Assembly (NCBI RefSeq): GCF_000186225.1
Contig: NC_014933.1
Span: 1,240,001 to 1,304,000 of the forward strand
Length of the DNA: 64,000 nt
Direction: 5' to 3'
DNA from: Bacteroides helcogenes P 36-108
Lineage (GTDB): Bacteria > Bacteroidota > Bacteroidia > Bacteroidales > Bacteroidaceae
In this document: piece after piece, positions 1 through 9,307 of the stretch
Layout: each line of letters begins with the position of its first letter
Numbering within the stretch: position 1 is the stretch's first letter
Position numbers and translations under genes: made by a program
Notes under the pieces: generated by a model
Told to the model about the DNA's origin: nothing
The model's input: the letters and a program-made list of their open reading frames with translations, nothing else
Database searches by the model: none

Positions 1-190
1 ATTGTTATTAGCAAGCTCTTTAGCGCTGGATGTTGTTGTACTCATTATTACAAGGAATACGGTTAAAATGCTCAGATACAAGATTCGTTTCATACTTTTT
101 TGTTTTTTTGTTTGTGACAAAGTTAGCGTAATTCTCGTCTGTTGTGCAAATAAACCATGTCTCATTTTTGATGTGATTTGTCCCATTTCT

Positions 191-210
191 ACATGAGACA
201 TGTCTCATGT
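191..210. promoter_or_regulatory. 20-bp perfect palindrome at the 3' end of the TPR gene
   Basis: ACATGAGACATGTCTCATGT is its own reverse complement. It covers the stop codon of the minus-strand TPR gene, and an extra ATGTCTCAT half-site lies about 40 bp to the left near 158-166. It could be a hairpin terminator or a dimeric operator for a gene left of the window; no T-tract follows on the minus strand, so an operator is somewhat favoured. Confidence 0.4.
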
Positions 211-1929
211 ATCAGCAGAAGTAGTGCTTATTATGCTTCTTAGCAGTTTTTGTAATCCATTTGCCTGATAAGGGACATTCATCTTTTTGCAAATTCTCTG
301 TTCAGTCCGGTAGAGGGTGGCGTGGGCAATTTTCAAGATTTGCATTTTTTCTTTGATAGAGAAGTCTGTAAATAGCAGATAGCAGTAATGGGTTTCGTTT
401 TTACTGAATTTATGTTCAGCAGCCAGTTTTGAGAGAGTGCCTGTTTTCTCTGTTTCTGCCATAAATCTAATCCATTCATCGTCTGTCAATGTCACCTTGG
501 AGATTCCGTGCTCTTTGCAATCTGCAATGATTTGCTTCATTTTATTGTATACATCCGAATAATCCAACACCTTTCTTAGTAGCATAATGTGTTGTTTATT
601 CAATTTATCCAGTTCCTCCTGCATTTGTTCCTTTTGGGCTTCGTCAATGTACTGCTGTGTTATTTTTTGTTGCAGGGCGGCTATTTGTTCCTCTTTCTGT
701 TTCGTTTCTTCTTTCACAAAAAAGTATTGTCGGCGCAGTTCTTTTTCTTTTAAGAGAGCTTTTTGTTTTTGCAGATAGAGTTTCTTGAGATAACGTTTTC
801 GCAATAGATAAATGCTTCCAAAGCCTATGAGTACTGAGATGAGAATGTAGTAGCGATATTCTTTTAGATAAGATTCGTACAATGTCCGTTGCTGCAACAT
901 TTCTATGGTTCGTTCTGCCTCGTTGATTTCGGTTCTCTGCAGAAACAAGTTCGCGCTGTCTTTATAAGCAGAATGGAACTGTTCCAAATTGAGAGATAGG
1001 GAAGTGTCGCCTTTTGCTTTTGCTATATCGGCCAAGCGCATATAGGCTGCTTCTTTGGTGCTATAGCTTGGCGATGCAAAGCTTTTCTTTATATATATGG
1101 TGGCAGAGTCGTATTGTTTCGTTTGGTAATACGCATCTCCCAATTCCAAAAAGGTACGGTAACAGTGTGTCGTATCTTTTTGCAGCTTGAAGCTTTGCTT
1201 GGCATATTGTAGTGCTTTTGTACTCTCTCCGGTTCTGACATACAGTGTGCTCAGTGCAGAAAGGACATTTGCTTTAATAGCATCTTCTTTGATATTTATT
1301 AAAAGGGATTGTGCTTGTAGCAGTTCCTTTTTCGCTTGTGGATAATGCTTTTGGTAGAGTTGTATGTTCCCTTGCATGGTGAGGATTGTAATCCTCAGGA
1401 AAGTGTCTTCCAATTGGATACTGATTTGCTCGGCTTTCCGATAAACGGTATCTGCTTTTTCATAGAAATTTTGCAGGTAATAAATGTATCCCATATTGGC
1501 GTATATTTGTCCGAGCAACACTTTGTTTCCTGCTTTTTGTGCAAAAGGAATTGCACAGAGAAATTTATCTGTAGCTTTGGCTTGCTCATTTCTGTCTCTG
1601 CAAACGCTGCCCCAATAATAATAGGCTTTCGCTTGCATTTTACTTTCTTTTATGGAGTTATAATAGCGCACGGCTGTTTGTATCAGCGAGTCATCAGTCT
1701 GCACTATGTAGTTTTTGTCCCGTGCCTGCGTCAACAGCAGCGCATAGTAGGCGCGGTCGGCTTCTGTCTTCAATCTGTTTGCTGGGATGTCTTGCAGCAG
1801 GTGCAGTGCACTGTCCGGGCATTCTTGCATCAGCGAGTCAGCTTGTGCCAGCAGATTTCCACTGTTCCTGCTGGTGCAGGCAGATAGGAATAGGACCAGC
1901 AGGGATATGAGTAAAGCAGTATTTCTCAT
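205..1929 (-). CDS. TPR-repeat lipoprotein with transmembrane helix, coiled coil and C-terminal HTH-like domain
   Basis: 574 aa. A lipoprotein signal ends in LSAC (Cys18). Helical TPR-like repeats fill roughly residues 50-330, a transmembrane helix lies near 358-377, then a charged coiled coil (380-460) and a C-terminal segment whose spacing resembles the LuxR-type HTH found in many Bacteroides TPR regulators. The topology implies a periplasmic TPR sensor and a cytoplasmic output. The start fits a TATCTTTGC promoter box about 20 bp upstream. The gene is monocistronic, and its ligand and target genes cannot be told from the sequence. Confidence 0.8.
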   Translation of the reverse strand: MRNTALLISLLVLFLSACTSRNSGNLLAQADSLMQECPDSALHLLQDIPANRLKTEADRAYYALLLTQARDKNYIVQTDDSLIQTAVRYYNSIKESKMQAKAYYYWGSVCRDRNEQAKATDKFLCAIPFAQKAGNKVLLGQIYANMGYIYYLQNFYEKADTVYRKAEQISIQLEDTFLRITILTMQGNIQLYQKHYPQAKKELLQAQSLLINIKEDAIKANVLSALSTLYVRTGESTKALQYAKQSFKLQKDTTHCYRTFLELGDAYYQTKQYDSATIYIKKSFASPSYSTKEAAYMRLADIAKAKGDTSLSLNLEQFHSAYKDSANLFLQRTEINEAERTIEMLQQRTLYESYLKEYRYYILISVLIGFGSIYLLRKRYLKKLYLQKQKALLKEKELRRQYFFVKEETKQKEEQIAALQQKITQQYIDEAQKEQMQEELDKLNKQHIMLLRKVLDYSDVYNKMKQIIADCKEHGISKVTLTDDEWIRFMAETEKTGTLSKLAAEHKFSKNETHYCYLLFTDFSIKEKMQILKIAHATLYRTEQRICKKMNVPYQANGLQKLLRSIISTTSADT

Positions 1930-1950
1930 GCAGTCTATATGGTTTGTGCT

Positions 1951-1959
1951 GCAAAGATA
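1951..1959 (-). promoter_or_regulatory. Bacteroides -7 promoter box for the TPR gene
   Basis: On the minus strand this reads TATCTTTGC, a full match to TAnnTTTGC. It lies 22 bp ahead of the ATG at 1929, leaving a very short leader. Confidence 0.6.
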
Positions 1960-2021
1960 GAGATTTTTTGTGTTTCTTAGATAAGGCTGTCTTTATTGCT
2001 TTAGCCTGCATTATTCATACT

Positions 2022-3746
2022 TTAATATACCTCCTCCATCCTTTCCAGCTCCCATCCCCGGAACTGCATCACGATGCGGTGCAGCTCTGTGCCCCGGCAC
2101 ATCTGCTGCACTTTGCTGCCTTCGGCATAGCCGTGGATTTGCCGCACGGCATCCTCCCATTGGGTCTGGGCTTTCTCGGCGGAGTCCTTCACGGTGAGGT
2201 ACTTCAGCTCAATGATGTAGCTGTGCGCCACTTCGGGATAGCGGCTGTGGTCGGGCATGAGGAAGAGGTCGCAGAAGCCGTGGTTCAGCTCCACTTCGGG
2301 GGCGATGAGGTAGTAGGAGCAGATGCTGAGGTAGGCGGTGAAGAAGCCTTGCAGGTTGCGCTCGCCCTCGATGGCGCTGCGTACGGAGGAGTTTTCCTTG
2401 TAGGCGCGGGCGATGAAGGTCATGGCATCCTGCCATCGGCCGTCGAAAGCCATATTGTCGAACAAATCCTTCAGCCCGTTGAAGCTGATGGTGTGATGGC
2501 TTTGATAGTCTTCCAGGGCATATTCGTAGTACTGTTTTCGTACGTTGTTGTTGGGGATGCCCAGTATAATCCGGTCTCCGCGGGTGCCTTTTATGGTAAG
2601 CATCCCGTAGTAGAAGAGTAGGCTGGAGAATATCTCCGGGTCGGTCAGTTGGCTGGCTGGGAAGGAGGTGACGAGGTCGGTGATAATCTGCCCTTCTTCC
2701 GTAATCCTGCGGAGCACGCCCTTGCGGTCGCCGTCGAGCTTGTCGAGCCGGATGAGCTTCTTCATCTTGCTGTAGTCCGTGCGGGTATTGGGGTCCACCA
2801 TATTTTCGGGTGTACAGTTGAAGTTCACCCTGTTTTGCAGGTAATAGAGCACCATGTCGCTGTTGAACATGTGCTCGCCATTGAGCAGGCTGCTTTTGGC
2901 GAAGCAGTAGTTATCGTACCACGGCTTCATTTCCTCTATCATCCCCTCGATGTCTCCCTGCAAGGCTCCCGCTTCTTGGTAGTAGCGGAACATGGCGCGT
3001 ACTTCTTCCAGGCTGAATCCGAGCATCCGGTTGAACTGCGGGTTGGTGGATAGATGCCAGCCTATGTTGAAGCCGCTGGTGAGGTCATCCAGGGTGACGG
3101 GGCTTACGCCGGTGATGAAGATGCGGTTGAACATCCCCTTGAATTTCTTGAACACTTCGCGGTAGAATCCGCTGGCGTGGGTCAGGGCGTGATAGACTTC
3201 TTCGCCCTGCTCGTTGAGCACCACGTTGGTGAAGTTGTCGTATTCGTCGATGATGAGGTAGAGGGAATTGCCGTACAGGCTGTTCTGGTCGGCCAGGTAA
3301 TTCAGCTTGCTGCTCATGAATTTCTTTTCTTTCATGTCCCGGGCAAATCCGGGATAGTAATAGGACTCGTAAACAACGGCAAAGGAATCCAATTTCATGG
3401 AACAATAGTCCTCGAATTTTTCCTGCAACTGGCTGATGTCTCCCCCCACTTGCGAGAAGTCCAGCGAAAGTATCTGGTACTTCCCTTGCATCGGTGTGGG
3501 CTGCTGCCCTATCCACAACTGCCCGAACCACTTCTCAAACTTGTCTTTCTTGTTGATGTCGTAGTAGGCCTGCAGCATATTGAGGAAGAGGCTCTTCCCG
3601 AACCTGCGGGGGCGGATAAAGAAAAGGCTGTCCGGTTGCTGCTCCAGCAGGGGCAGGTACATGGTCTTGTCCACGTAGTACATGTTTTCTTCTATCACGC
3701 GCTCGAAGCTTGCCACTCCGTAGGGTATTCTTTTTACTGTTTCCAT
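2022..3746 (-). CDS. AAA-ATPase-like protein with C-terminal PD-(D/E)XK nuclease-like domain
   Basis: 574 aa from the ATG at 3746, chosen because GGAG sits at ideal spacing ahead of it; an in-frame ATG at 3767 would add seven residues. The N-terminus (IPYGVASFERVI, then YYVDKT) and the P-loop-like RPRRFGKS (residues 45-52) are hallmarks of the AAA-ATPase_like family, and LIIDEYDN near residue 165 is the Walker B. Near residue 510, YIIELKYL is the E-x-K core of the DUF1703 PD-(D/E)XK nuclease-like domain. The family is multi-copy in Bacteroides and has no settled role. The gene stands alone, with no toxin or methylase partner. Confidence 0.85.
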   Translation of the reverse strand: METVKRIPYGVASFERVIEENMYYVDKTMYLPLLEQQPDSLFFIRPRRFGKSLFLNMLQAYYDINKKDKFEKWFGQLWIGQQPTPMQGKYQILSLDFSQVGGDISQLQEKFEDYCSMKLDSFAVVYESYYYPGFARDMKEKKFMSSKLNYLADQNSLYGNSLYLIIDEYDNFTNVVLNEQGEEVYHALTHASGFYREVFKKFKGMFNRIFITGVSPVTLDDLTSGFNIGWHLSTNPQFNRMLGFSLEEVRAMFRYYQEAGALQGDIEGMIEEMKPWYDNYCFAKSSLLNGEHMFNSDMVLYYLQNRVNFNCTPENMVDPNTRTDYSKMKKLIRLDKLDGDRKGVLRRITEEGQIITDLVTSFPASQLTDPEIFSSLLFYYGMLTIKGTRGDRIILGIPNNNVRKQYYEYALEDYQSHHTISFNGLKDLFDNMAFDGRWQDAMTFIARAYKENSSVRSAIEGERNLQGFFTAYLSICSYYLIAPEVELNHGFCDLFLMPDHSRYPEVAHSYIIELKYLTVKDSAEKAQTQWEDAVRQIHGYAEGSKVQQMCRGTELHRIVMQFRGWELERMEEVY

Positions 3747-3794
3747 GTTGCTCTCCTTTTTGCTCATTGCTGTTCCTGCCTACAAAAATAGCTT

Positions 3795-3837
3795 ATTTCT
3801 TGATAAGTAGCAACAATAAGCCGAAGTATCAAGAAAT
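3795..3837. terminator. Inverted repeat between the kinase-like gene and the AAA gene
   Basis: Perfect 11-bp arms ATTTCTTGATA (3795-3805) and TATCAAGAAAT (3827-3837) surround a 21-nt loop. It lies downstream of the minus-strand kinase-like gene and upstream of the AAA gene, so it may terminate the former or shape the leader of the latter. Confidence 0.35.
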
Positions 3838-3921
3838 GCCATTGTTTCTTCTATATTCTATAAAGGACGGGGAAGAAGGCAGGTAGCCGTCCGGAGGGGT
3901 GGATTTGGAAACTAAGTGTTG

Positions 3922-5430
3922 TCAAGCGTGCAGTTCCAATACAAACCTTGCTCCTTTGGTGTAGCTGCCGTCCAGTGTCAACGAACCGTTCATCTTGGTG
4001 GCAATCAGTGAACAGATGGGTAGTCCCAAACCGTCTCCCTGTGTCAGATCTTTGATTTCGGCAAAAGGCTTGAAGATGTTTTCGCGCTGTTCTTCCGGAA
4101 TGCCGCAACCGGTGTCGCTGATGACGAACTGGTGGGTATGGGCGCCGCGCTTTTTGAAATCCAGCCAAATCTTTCCCCCAACGGGAGTATATTCGGCGGC
4201 GTTTTCCAGCAAATGCAGCAGGATCCGTTCCAGGTGTTCGGGATTTATTTTCACATTCAATTTAGGAGCATTGACGGTTACAGACACACCTTCTTGCGTT
4301 TTTCCTTTAATCTTGTCCATTACGGTTTCGCAGAATGTGGATATGTTCTTTTCCTGCATTTCGTAAGGTTCGGACAAGGTACTTTCAAGTTCCGACAGTT
4401 CCTGAATGTGGTTGGAGAAGCCACGCAGAGCTTTGACACCAGGCAATGAAGAATCCAGCGTGTCTAAAGTTGGTTCCATTTGGGCGGATATATTCCGGAT
4501 GAATTGGGTTTTTAGTTCATTGTGCTCATTGGCGATGCTGATAGCTTTTTTTTGCTTGCGGGTCAATACGACGAAACGCAGTAATACGATAGCGCCGAAT
4601 ATCAATGTTGCAGCAAGGATGGCAGCGAGAACACAAAGTCCTATGATGACGTATTGTTTGGCACTTAGCGAATTATCCTTGTCTTGGATGGTTGCCAGAC
4701 TTTCGTCATACTTCCGTTTCAGCACGTTCAGTTCGTCTTGGGCAGTGAGCGCCTTTACCGAATCGGTCCACAAGATGTATTTTTCGTAAGTACGGGCTGT
4801 CAATATTGCATTATTGGCTTTGCGGGCAATATTGATAAGGGTCTTGTAGCACTCGCTCACCTTATCGTAATTTTTTTGTTCCTTGTATTTTCCAATCAGG
4901 CGATTGATGGCGGCGTCTCCTTGGGCGTTTTGTCCGAAAGTGTAGTAATAATTGGCCTGAGTATAAAGCAGATCATTGTTCAGCGAGTCATTGCGGGAAG
5001 CTTCGGCGGTTTCTTCAAGCTTGGACAACTGCTCCTTGGCACGAGTGGGATTTTTCAGGCCGATATACATTTGCAGACGCTCTTTATTAATGAGGAAATG
5101 TAGTTCGGGCATGGCTTTGCCGTTTTTCTGCTCACCGGCGGCCACTGTCATTTCGGCGCCGCGGAGTAATTCAAAAGCTTCTTTGTAATAGTTCTCCCGA
5201 TGGTAAAGGGCACTGGCATTGATGCCGCATTCTACGGCCTTCCGGTATTGTTCTTGAGATGAGAAAGTATTGTAGGCCTGAAGGAAAAGATAACGGGCCT
5301 TGGTATATTCTTTTTTCGCAAGATTTTCTTGGGCTTGTTTCATCAATTCGTCAGCGCGGTTTTGCGCATGAATCTGGCTGTAGGCACACAAGAATGCCAG
5401 GAAAAGGATAGTAATTATTTTTTTCATCAT
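3922..5430 (-). CDS. TPR sensor histidine kinase-like protein lacking the phospho-accepting histidine
   Basis: 502 aa. An N-terminal signal peptide is followed by TPR-like helices to about residue 235, a membrane helix near 258-288, a HisKA-like segment and a HATPase_c domain. The ATPase boxes are intact: LLENAAEYT (N box, near 408), DTGCGIP (near 439) and GDGLGL. Where HisKA domains normally read [10 protein letters not shown] this protein reads NISAQMEPTL near residue 315, so the His-Glu pair is gone. It may bind ATP without autophosphorylating, or act as a phosphatase or scaffold. No response regulator is adjacent. Confidence 0.8.
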   Translation of the reverse strand: MMKKIITILFLAFLCAYSQIHAQNRADELMKQAQENLAKKEYTKARYLFLQAYNTFSSQEQYRKAVECGINASALYHRENYYKEAFELLRGAEMTVAAGEQKNGKAMPELHFLINKERLQMYIGLKNPTRAKEQLSKLEETAEASRNDSLNNDLLYTQANYYYTFGQNAQGDAAINRLIGKYKEQKNYDKVSECYKTLINIARKANNAILTARTYEKYILWTDSVKALTAQDELNVLKRKYDESLATIQDKDNSLSAKQYVIIGLCVLAAILAATLIFGAIVLLRFVVLTRKQKKAISIANEHNELKTQFIRNISAQMEPTLDTLDSSLPGVKALRGFSNHIQELSELESTLSEPYEMQEKNISTFCETVMDKIKGKTQEGVSVTVNAPKLNVKINPEHLERILLHLLENAAEYTPVGGKIWLDFKKRGAHTHQFVISDTGCGIPEEQRENIFKPFAEIKDLTQGDGLGLPICSLIATKMNGSLTLDGSYTKGARFVLELHA

Positions 5431-5452
5431 GTGAAATTGTTTGTTTTATACA

Positions 5453-5460
5453 CAAAGGTA
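5453..5460 (-). promoter_or_regulatory. Promoter box for the TPR kinase-like gene
   Basis: The minus strand reads TACCTTTG (TAnnTTTG), 22 bp ahead of the ATG at 5430. Confidence 0.55.
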
Positions 5461-5502
5461 GAATAAATAATTGGAAATTGGTAATGGACAATTGACATTT
5501 GC

Positions 5503-7185
5503 TTAGTATTTAAAGCTGCTTCCCCCTAAGAATTCTCTTAGCAGCGAGGTCGGGGGGATCTCCTTGTCTTGTACGGGAGTGAAGTATTTGATGAACTTCA
5601 GTAGGCGGTAGGCTTCCGCGTATTCCGGACAATTGCGGGGAACACTGGTGAGTATGGGTTCCGCATGGCAGCGCAGTACGGCAAACTCGAACAGCAGGGC
5701 AGAGTTGAACATGACATCTGCATTTTCCTGATAGGGGAATATCCATTTGTCCTCGCCGGCACGTACGCTCGACCACCGGGAGATGGTTTCGCGGGCTGAA
5801 TATCCCCGGTAGTTGAAGTCGCGAATAATGCGGCGCAGCAGCCGGTTGTCTGTTGTGGGAATCCAGTTGTGGTCATCCAGTGAGATGGTGGTGAGGGCGG
5901 ACACATAAATCTTGTATTTGCTTGCCACCGGGATTTGAGGCGTCAGTTCGGGGTTCAGGGCATGGATACCTTCCAGTATGAGTATGGTATGTTCATCAAT
6001 GCGTAGCCTGTCTCCTTTGTATTCTTTCTTTCCGAGGGTGAAGTTGAAGCGTGGAAGTTCCACTTCTTCACCCCGGAGCAATGCTTGTAGCTGTGTGTTG
6101 AAGAGTTCAAGGTCAAGGGCATATAGCGATTCATAGTCATAGTTGCCATTTTCATCGCGCGGAGTTTCCTCGCGATCCACAAAGTAATTGTCCAATGAGA
6201 TGGGGTACGGACGCAGTCCATTAGTCATCAGTTGCACGCTGAGCCGTTTGCTGAATGTCGTCTTGCCCGAAGATGACGGGCCGGAAATGAGGACGAGCTT
6301 CACCCGGTTGCCGTTTTCACCGCGGTGGTAAATCTCATCGGCTATTTGGGCGATTTTCTTTTCCTGCAGGGCTTCTGCCACATTGATAAGGTCTGTAGCA
6401 TGACCTTCTTCACATGCAAGGTTGAAGTCGCCTACATTACTCAATCCCATGATGTAGTTCCAGCGCAGATGTTCTTTGAATACATCCAGCATTTTCTCCT
6501 GTTTCACCACCTCTTCCAGGATATTCGGATTCTCTTTATTAGGGATGCGCAGCAGCAGACCGCCATAATACTTTACGATGTCGAACATCTTGACGAAACC
6601 GGTGCTGGGTAACAAGTTACCGTAATAATAATCTACGGTATCGCCCAGCATATAATAATAGGTATAGAGTGAACCGGAGGTTTCCAGTAGTTTCACCTTG
6701 TCATTCATGCCCCGTTCGCTGAAAATACGTACCGCTTCGGCTGTATGGCATTCTACGCGATGATAAGGGATGTCTTCGGCGATGATTTCCTGCATCCGTT
6801 TCTTGATGGCTGCCACATCTTCCAATTCGATGGGGCGGCCGAGGCGCAGGTTGCAGAAGTAGCCTTTGGATACCGGATGCTCCACAAACAGCTTGCCTTC
6901 GGGAAAAAGTTCGTTGACAGCTTTGTAAAGAATGAAACAAAGCGAACGTACATAAGTACGCATGCCCGAAGAATCGCGCACGTCAAGAAACTCTACATCT
7001 TTGTTATTGTAAACGCGGAAATTCAGTCCTTCCGATCGGTTGTTTACCTTGGCGCTAACCACCTGGTAAGGAAAATTGAGATTAAAACCGTAATAAATTT
7101 CCAAAAGTGAGCTTCCAATAGTGAATTCTTTGGAAATATTGTTATTTTTGCAACAAATTTGTAACATGTGTTTCATGATGTTCAT
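5503..7185 (-). CDS. Nucleoside (uridine kinase-like) kinase with N-terminal TGS/ThrRS-like region
   Basis: 560 aa. The C-terminal half is a phosphoribulokinase/uridine kinase domain with P-loop GPSSSGKTTFSKRL near residues 303-316 and the downstream LDNYFVDREETP segment typical of uridine kinases. The N-terminal half resembles the TGS and second additional domain of threonyl-tRNA synthetase (HTAEAVRIFSERGMNDKVKLL). This fusion and length are usual for Bacteroides 'nucleoside kinase' proteins, thought to phosphorylate uridine or cytidine in pyrimidine salvage. The gene is monocistronic and divergent from the Na/Pi transporter. Confidence 0.85.
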   Translation of the reverse strand: MNIMKHMLQICCKNNNISKEFTIGSSLLEIYYGFNLNFPYQVVSAKVNNRSEGLNFRVYNNKDVEFLDVRDSSGMRTYVRSLCFILYKAVNELFPEGKLFVEHPVSKGYFCNLRLGRPIELEDVAAIKKRMQEIIAEDIPYHRVECHTAEAVRIFSERGMNDKVKLLETSGSLYTYYYMLGDTVDYYYGNLLPSTGFVKMFDIVKYYGGLLLRIPNKENPNILEEVVKQEKMLDVFKEHLRWNYIMGLSNVGDFNLACEEGHATDLINVAEALQEKKIAQIADEIYHRGENGNRVKLVLISGPSSSGKTTFSKRLSVQLMTNGLRPYPISLDNYFVDREETPRDENGNYDYESLYALDLELFNTQLQALLRGEEVELPRFNFTLGKKEYKGDRLRIDEHTILILEGIHALNPELTPQIPVASKYKIYVSALTTISLDDHNWIPTTDNRLLRRIIRDFNYRGYSARETISRWSSVRAGEDKWIFPYQENADVMFNSALLFEFAVLRCHAEPILTSVPRNCPEYAEAYRLLKFIKYFTPVQDKEIPPTSLLREFLGGSSFKY

Positions 7186-7258
7186 CTTTAATAGATTGAT
7201 ACGTTAAATATAGGGCATTATAATGCATGAGACCAAGAAAACCTTTAATTAATTAAAG

Positions 7259-8956
7259 ATGGAATATTCTTTTTATGATTTTTTAAAGCTGCTCGGTTCG
7301 TTGGCTTTATTCCTGTATGGTATGAAGATTATGAGTGAGGGGCTTCAAAAATTTGCCGGCGACAGATTGCGGAGAATTCTGACTGCGATGACCACTAATA
7401 GGGTGACCGGTGTTTTAACAGGCGTGTTGATTACGGCATTGATTCAGTCTTCCTCAGCCACTACGGTAATGGTCGTAAGTTTTGTCAATGCAGGACTTCT
7501 GACACTTTCGCAATCCATTGGCGTCATTATGGGAGCCAATATCGGTACTACTGTTACGGCATGGATTATTTCAGCTTTGGGTTTCAAGGTCGATATAGCG
7601 GCTTTTGCACTTCCTCTCCTCGCCTTTGGCATTCCTCTTCTCTTTTCTCAAAAAAGTTCCCGAAAGTCGATAGGTGAATTCATTTTCGGTTTTGCATTCT
7701 TGTTTATGGGGCTCTCTTATCTGAAAAACAATGCACCGGATCTAAGCCAGAATCCCGATATGTTGGCTTTTGTGCAGGATTATACCGATATGGGATATGT
7801 CTCTATTCTTCTTTTTGTATTGATAGGTACTGTATTAACCATGATTGTGCAGGCTTCTGCGGCAACAATGGCTATCACTCTCATTATGTGTGCCAATGGG
7901 TGGATCAGTTTTGAGCTGGGAGCGGCGTTGGTTTTGGGTGAGAACATCGGTACTACCATTACCGCAAATCTTGCCGCATTGACTGGTAATACTCAGGCCA
8001 GGAGGGCTGCTTTGGCCCATCTGGTATTCAATGTGTTTGGGGTTTTCTGGGTGTTGTGTCTGTTCATTCCTTTTACGAACGGTGTATCATGGTTTGTTGA
8101 AAATGTGATGGGGGCAAATGATCCTGCCGTAGCGGTATCTTTTAAACTTTCTGCATTTCACACCTGTTTCAATATCTGTAATGTGTTGATTTTGATTTGG
8201 TTTGTGAAGTTCATAGAAAGGACGGTCTGTGCGATAATTCCGATGAAAGAGCAGGACGAGGAATATCGTCTGCGTTTCATTTCCGGGGGGATGCTTTCCA
8301 CGGCAGAACTCTCCATCTTGCAGGCGAGCAAGGAGATCCATCTGTTTGCCGAACGTACACGCCGTATGTTTGGCATGGTACAGGATTTGCTGCATACCGA
8401 GAAAGATGATGATTTTAATAAGGTGTTCAGCCGTGTGGAGAAATACGAGAATATCAGCGACAGCATGGAACTGGAAATTGCCAATTATTTAAATCAGGTA
8501 TCCGAGGGGCGTCTGAGTTCTGAAAGTAAGTTGCAGATACGTGCCATGCTGCGTGAAGTAACCGAAATAGAAAGCATTGGTGACAGTTGCTACAACTTGG
8601 CACGTACCATCAACCGTAAACGCCAGACCAATCAGGATTTTACGGAAAAGCAATATGAGCATATCCATTTCATGATGAAACTTACGGACGATGCTCTGGC
8701 ACAAATGATTGTCGTAGTAGAGTGCCCCGAACATCAAAGTATAGATGTGAACAAGTCCTTCAATATTGAAAATGAAATAAATAATTATCGCAACCAACTG
8801 AAAAATCAAAATATTCTGGATGTTAACAATAAGGAATATGATTACCAGATGGGTGTATATTACATGGATATCATTGCGGAATGTGAGAAGCTGGGTGACT
8901 ATGTAGTGAATGTGGTAGAAGCCGGCAGCGATATAAAGGAAAAGAAGATAGCCTGA
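7259..8956 (+). CDS. Na+/phosphate cotransporter family protein with PhoU-like C-terminal domain
   Basis: 565 aa. Two Na/Pi cotransporter repeats are visible: the first carries QSSSATTVMVVSF near residue 65, the second the degenerate QASAATMAITL near 200. About eight to nine hydrophobic segments lie before residue 310. Residues ~345-560 form a helical PhoU-like domain. The family imports phosphate with sodium at the inner membrane; the PhoU part probably senses or limits uptake. The gene stands alone and ends at a clear hairpin terminator shared with the convergent rubredoxin gene. Confidence 0.88.
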   Translation: MEYSFYDFLKLLGSLALFLYGMKIMSEGLQKFAGDRLRRILTAMTTNRVTGVLTGVLITALIQSSSATTVMVVSFVNAGLLTLSQSIGVIMGANIGTTVTAWIISALGFKVDIAAFALPLLAFGIPLLFSQKSSRKSIGEFIFGFAFLFMGLSYLKNNAPDLSQNPDMLAFVQDYTDMGYVSILLFVLIGTVLTMIVQASAATMAITLIMCANGWISFELGAALVLGENIGTTITANLAALTGNTQARRAALAHLVFNVFGVFWVLCLFIPFTNGVSWFVENVMGANDPAVAVSFKLSAFHTCFNICNVLILIWFVKFIERTVCAIIPMKEQDEEYRLRFISGGMLSTAELSILQASKEIHLFAERTRRMFGMVQDLLHTEKDDDFNKVFSRVEKYENISDSMELEIANYLNQVSEGRLSSESKLQIRAMLREVTEIESIGDSCYNLARTINRKRQTNQDFTEKQYEHIHFMMKLTDDALAQMIVVVECPEHQSIDVNKSFNIENEINNYRNQLKNQNILDVNNKEYDYQMGVYYMDIIAECEKLGDYVVNVVEAGSDIKEKKIA

Positions 8957-8974
8957 CAAAGATTGGAAATTAAG

Positions 8975-9032
8975 GATGAGGGATTACTTTCTGCAACAGC
9001 ATCATAGAAAGCTAATCCCCCATCTTTTTTTT
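8975..9032. terminator. Hairpin terminator between the Na/Pi and rubredoxin genes
   Basis: Arms GATGAGGGATTA (8975-8986) and TAATCCCCCATC (9013-9024) pair with one mismatch and are followed by a run of eight T, giving rho-independent termination for the plus-strand Na/Pi gene. Confidence 0.7.
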
Positions 9033-9034
9033 GA

Positions 9035-9199
9035 TTATTCTTCCAACTTCTCGAAATCTTCTTTACCTACTCCGCATAGAGGGCAAGTCCAGTCTTCAGG
9101 AATATCTTCAAAAGCAGTTCCCGGGTCAATTCCACTATCGGGGTCACCTTTTTCCGGGTCATAAATGTAGTCGCAAACAGTGCAAATGTATTTTTCCAT
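9035..9199 (-). CDS. Rubredoxin
   Basis: 54 aa, found by translating the minus strand. The four iron ligands appear as two C-x2-C pairs, CTVC (Cys6, Cys9) and CPLC (Cys39, Cys42), with the family-typical [10 protein letters not shown] and [12 protein letters not shown] segments. It is a small one-iron electron carrier of the cytoplasm, in anaerobes often serving peroxide or superoxide reduction. Length and motif spacing are canonical. It is divergent from the PAS kinase; no partner oxidoreductase is adjacent. Confidence 0.95.
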   Translation of the reverse strand: MEKYICTVCDYIYDPEKGDPDSGIDPGTAFEDIPEDWTCPLCGVGKEDFEKLEE

Positions 9200-9257
9200 A
9201 TTATTTGGTTTTTGTTCTCTTTTAAAAACGAATAAAAGTGGTTTTTTGTTTTGTCTC

Positions 9258-9282
9258 GAACAAAAAAAAGCTACTTTTGTTC
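9258..9282. promoter_or_regulatory. PAS-kinase promoter with overlapping inverted repeat
   Basis: TACTTTTG (9272-9279) matches TAnnTTTG, with a TTG about 18 bp upstream. An inverted repeat GAACAAAA (9258-9265) / TTTTGTTC (9275-9282) overlaps it, as an operator would. Confidence 0.4.
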
Positions 9283-9307
9283 CAATTTATCTTAAATAAA
9301 CTCTTTT

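Noticed and set aside
2..196. 64-aa open frame at the left edge
   Set aside because: No RBS or homology is visible, and it overlaps a regulatory-looking intergenic stretch; support is insufficient.
2022..3746. AAA-ATPase plus nuclease-like protein as a novel phage-defence system
   Set aside because: The family is multi-copy and widespread in Bacteroides, and here it has no partner genes that would support a defence role.
1944..3791. Long plus-strand open frames opposite the AAA-ATPase gene (also opposite pnp and the export operon)
   Set aside because: They mirror the codon structure of real genes on the other strand, have no RBS, and give low-complexity proteins.
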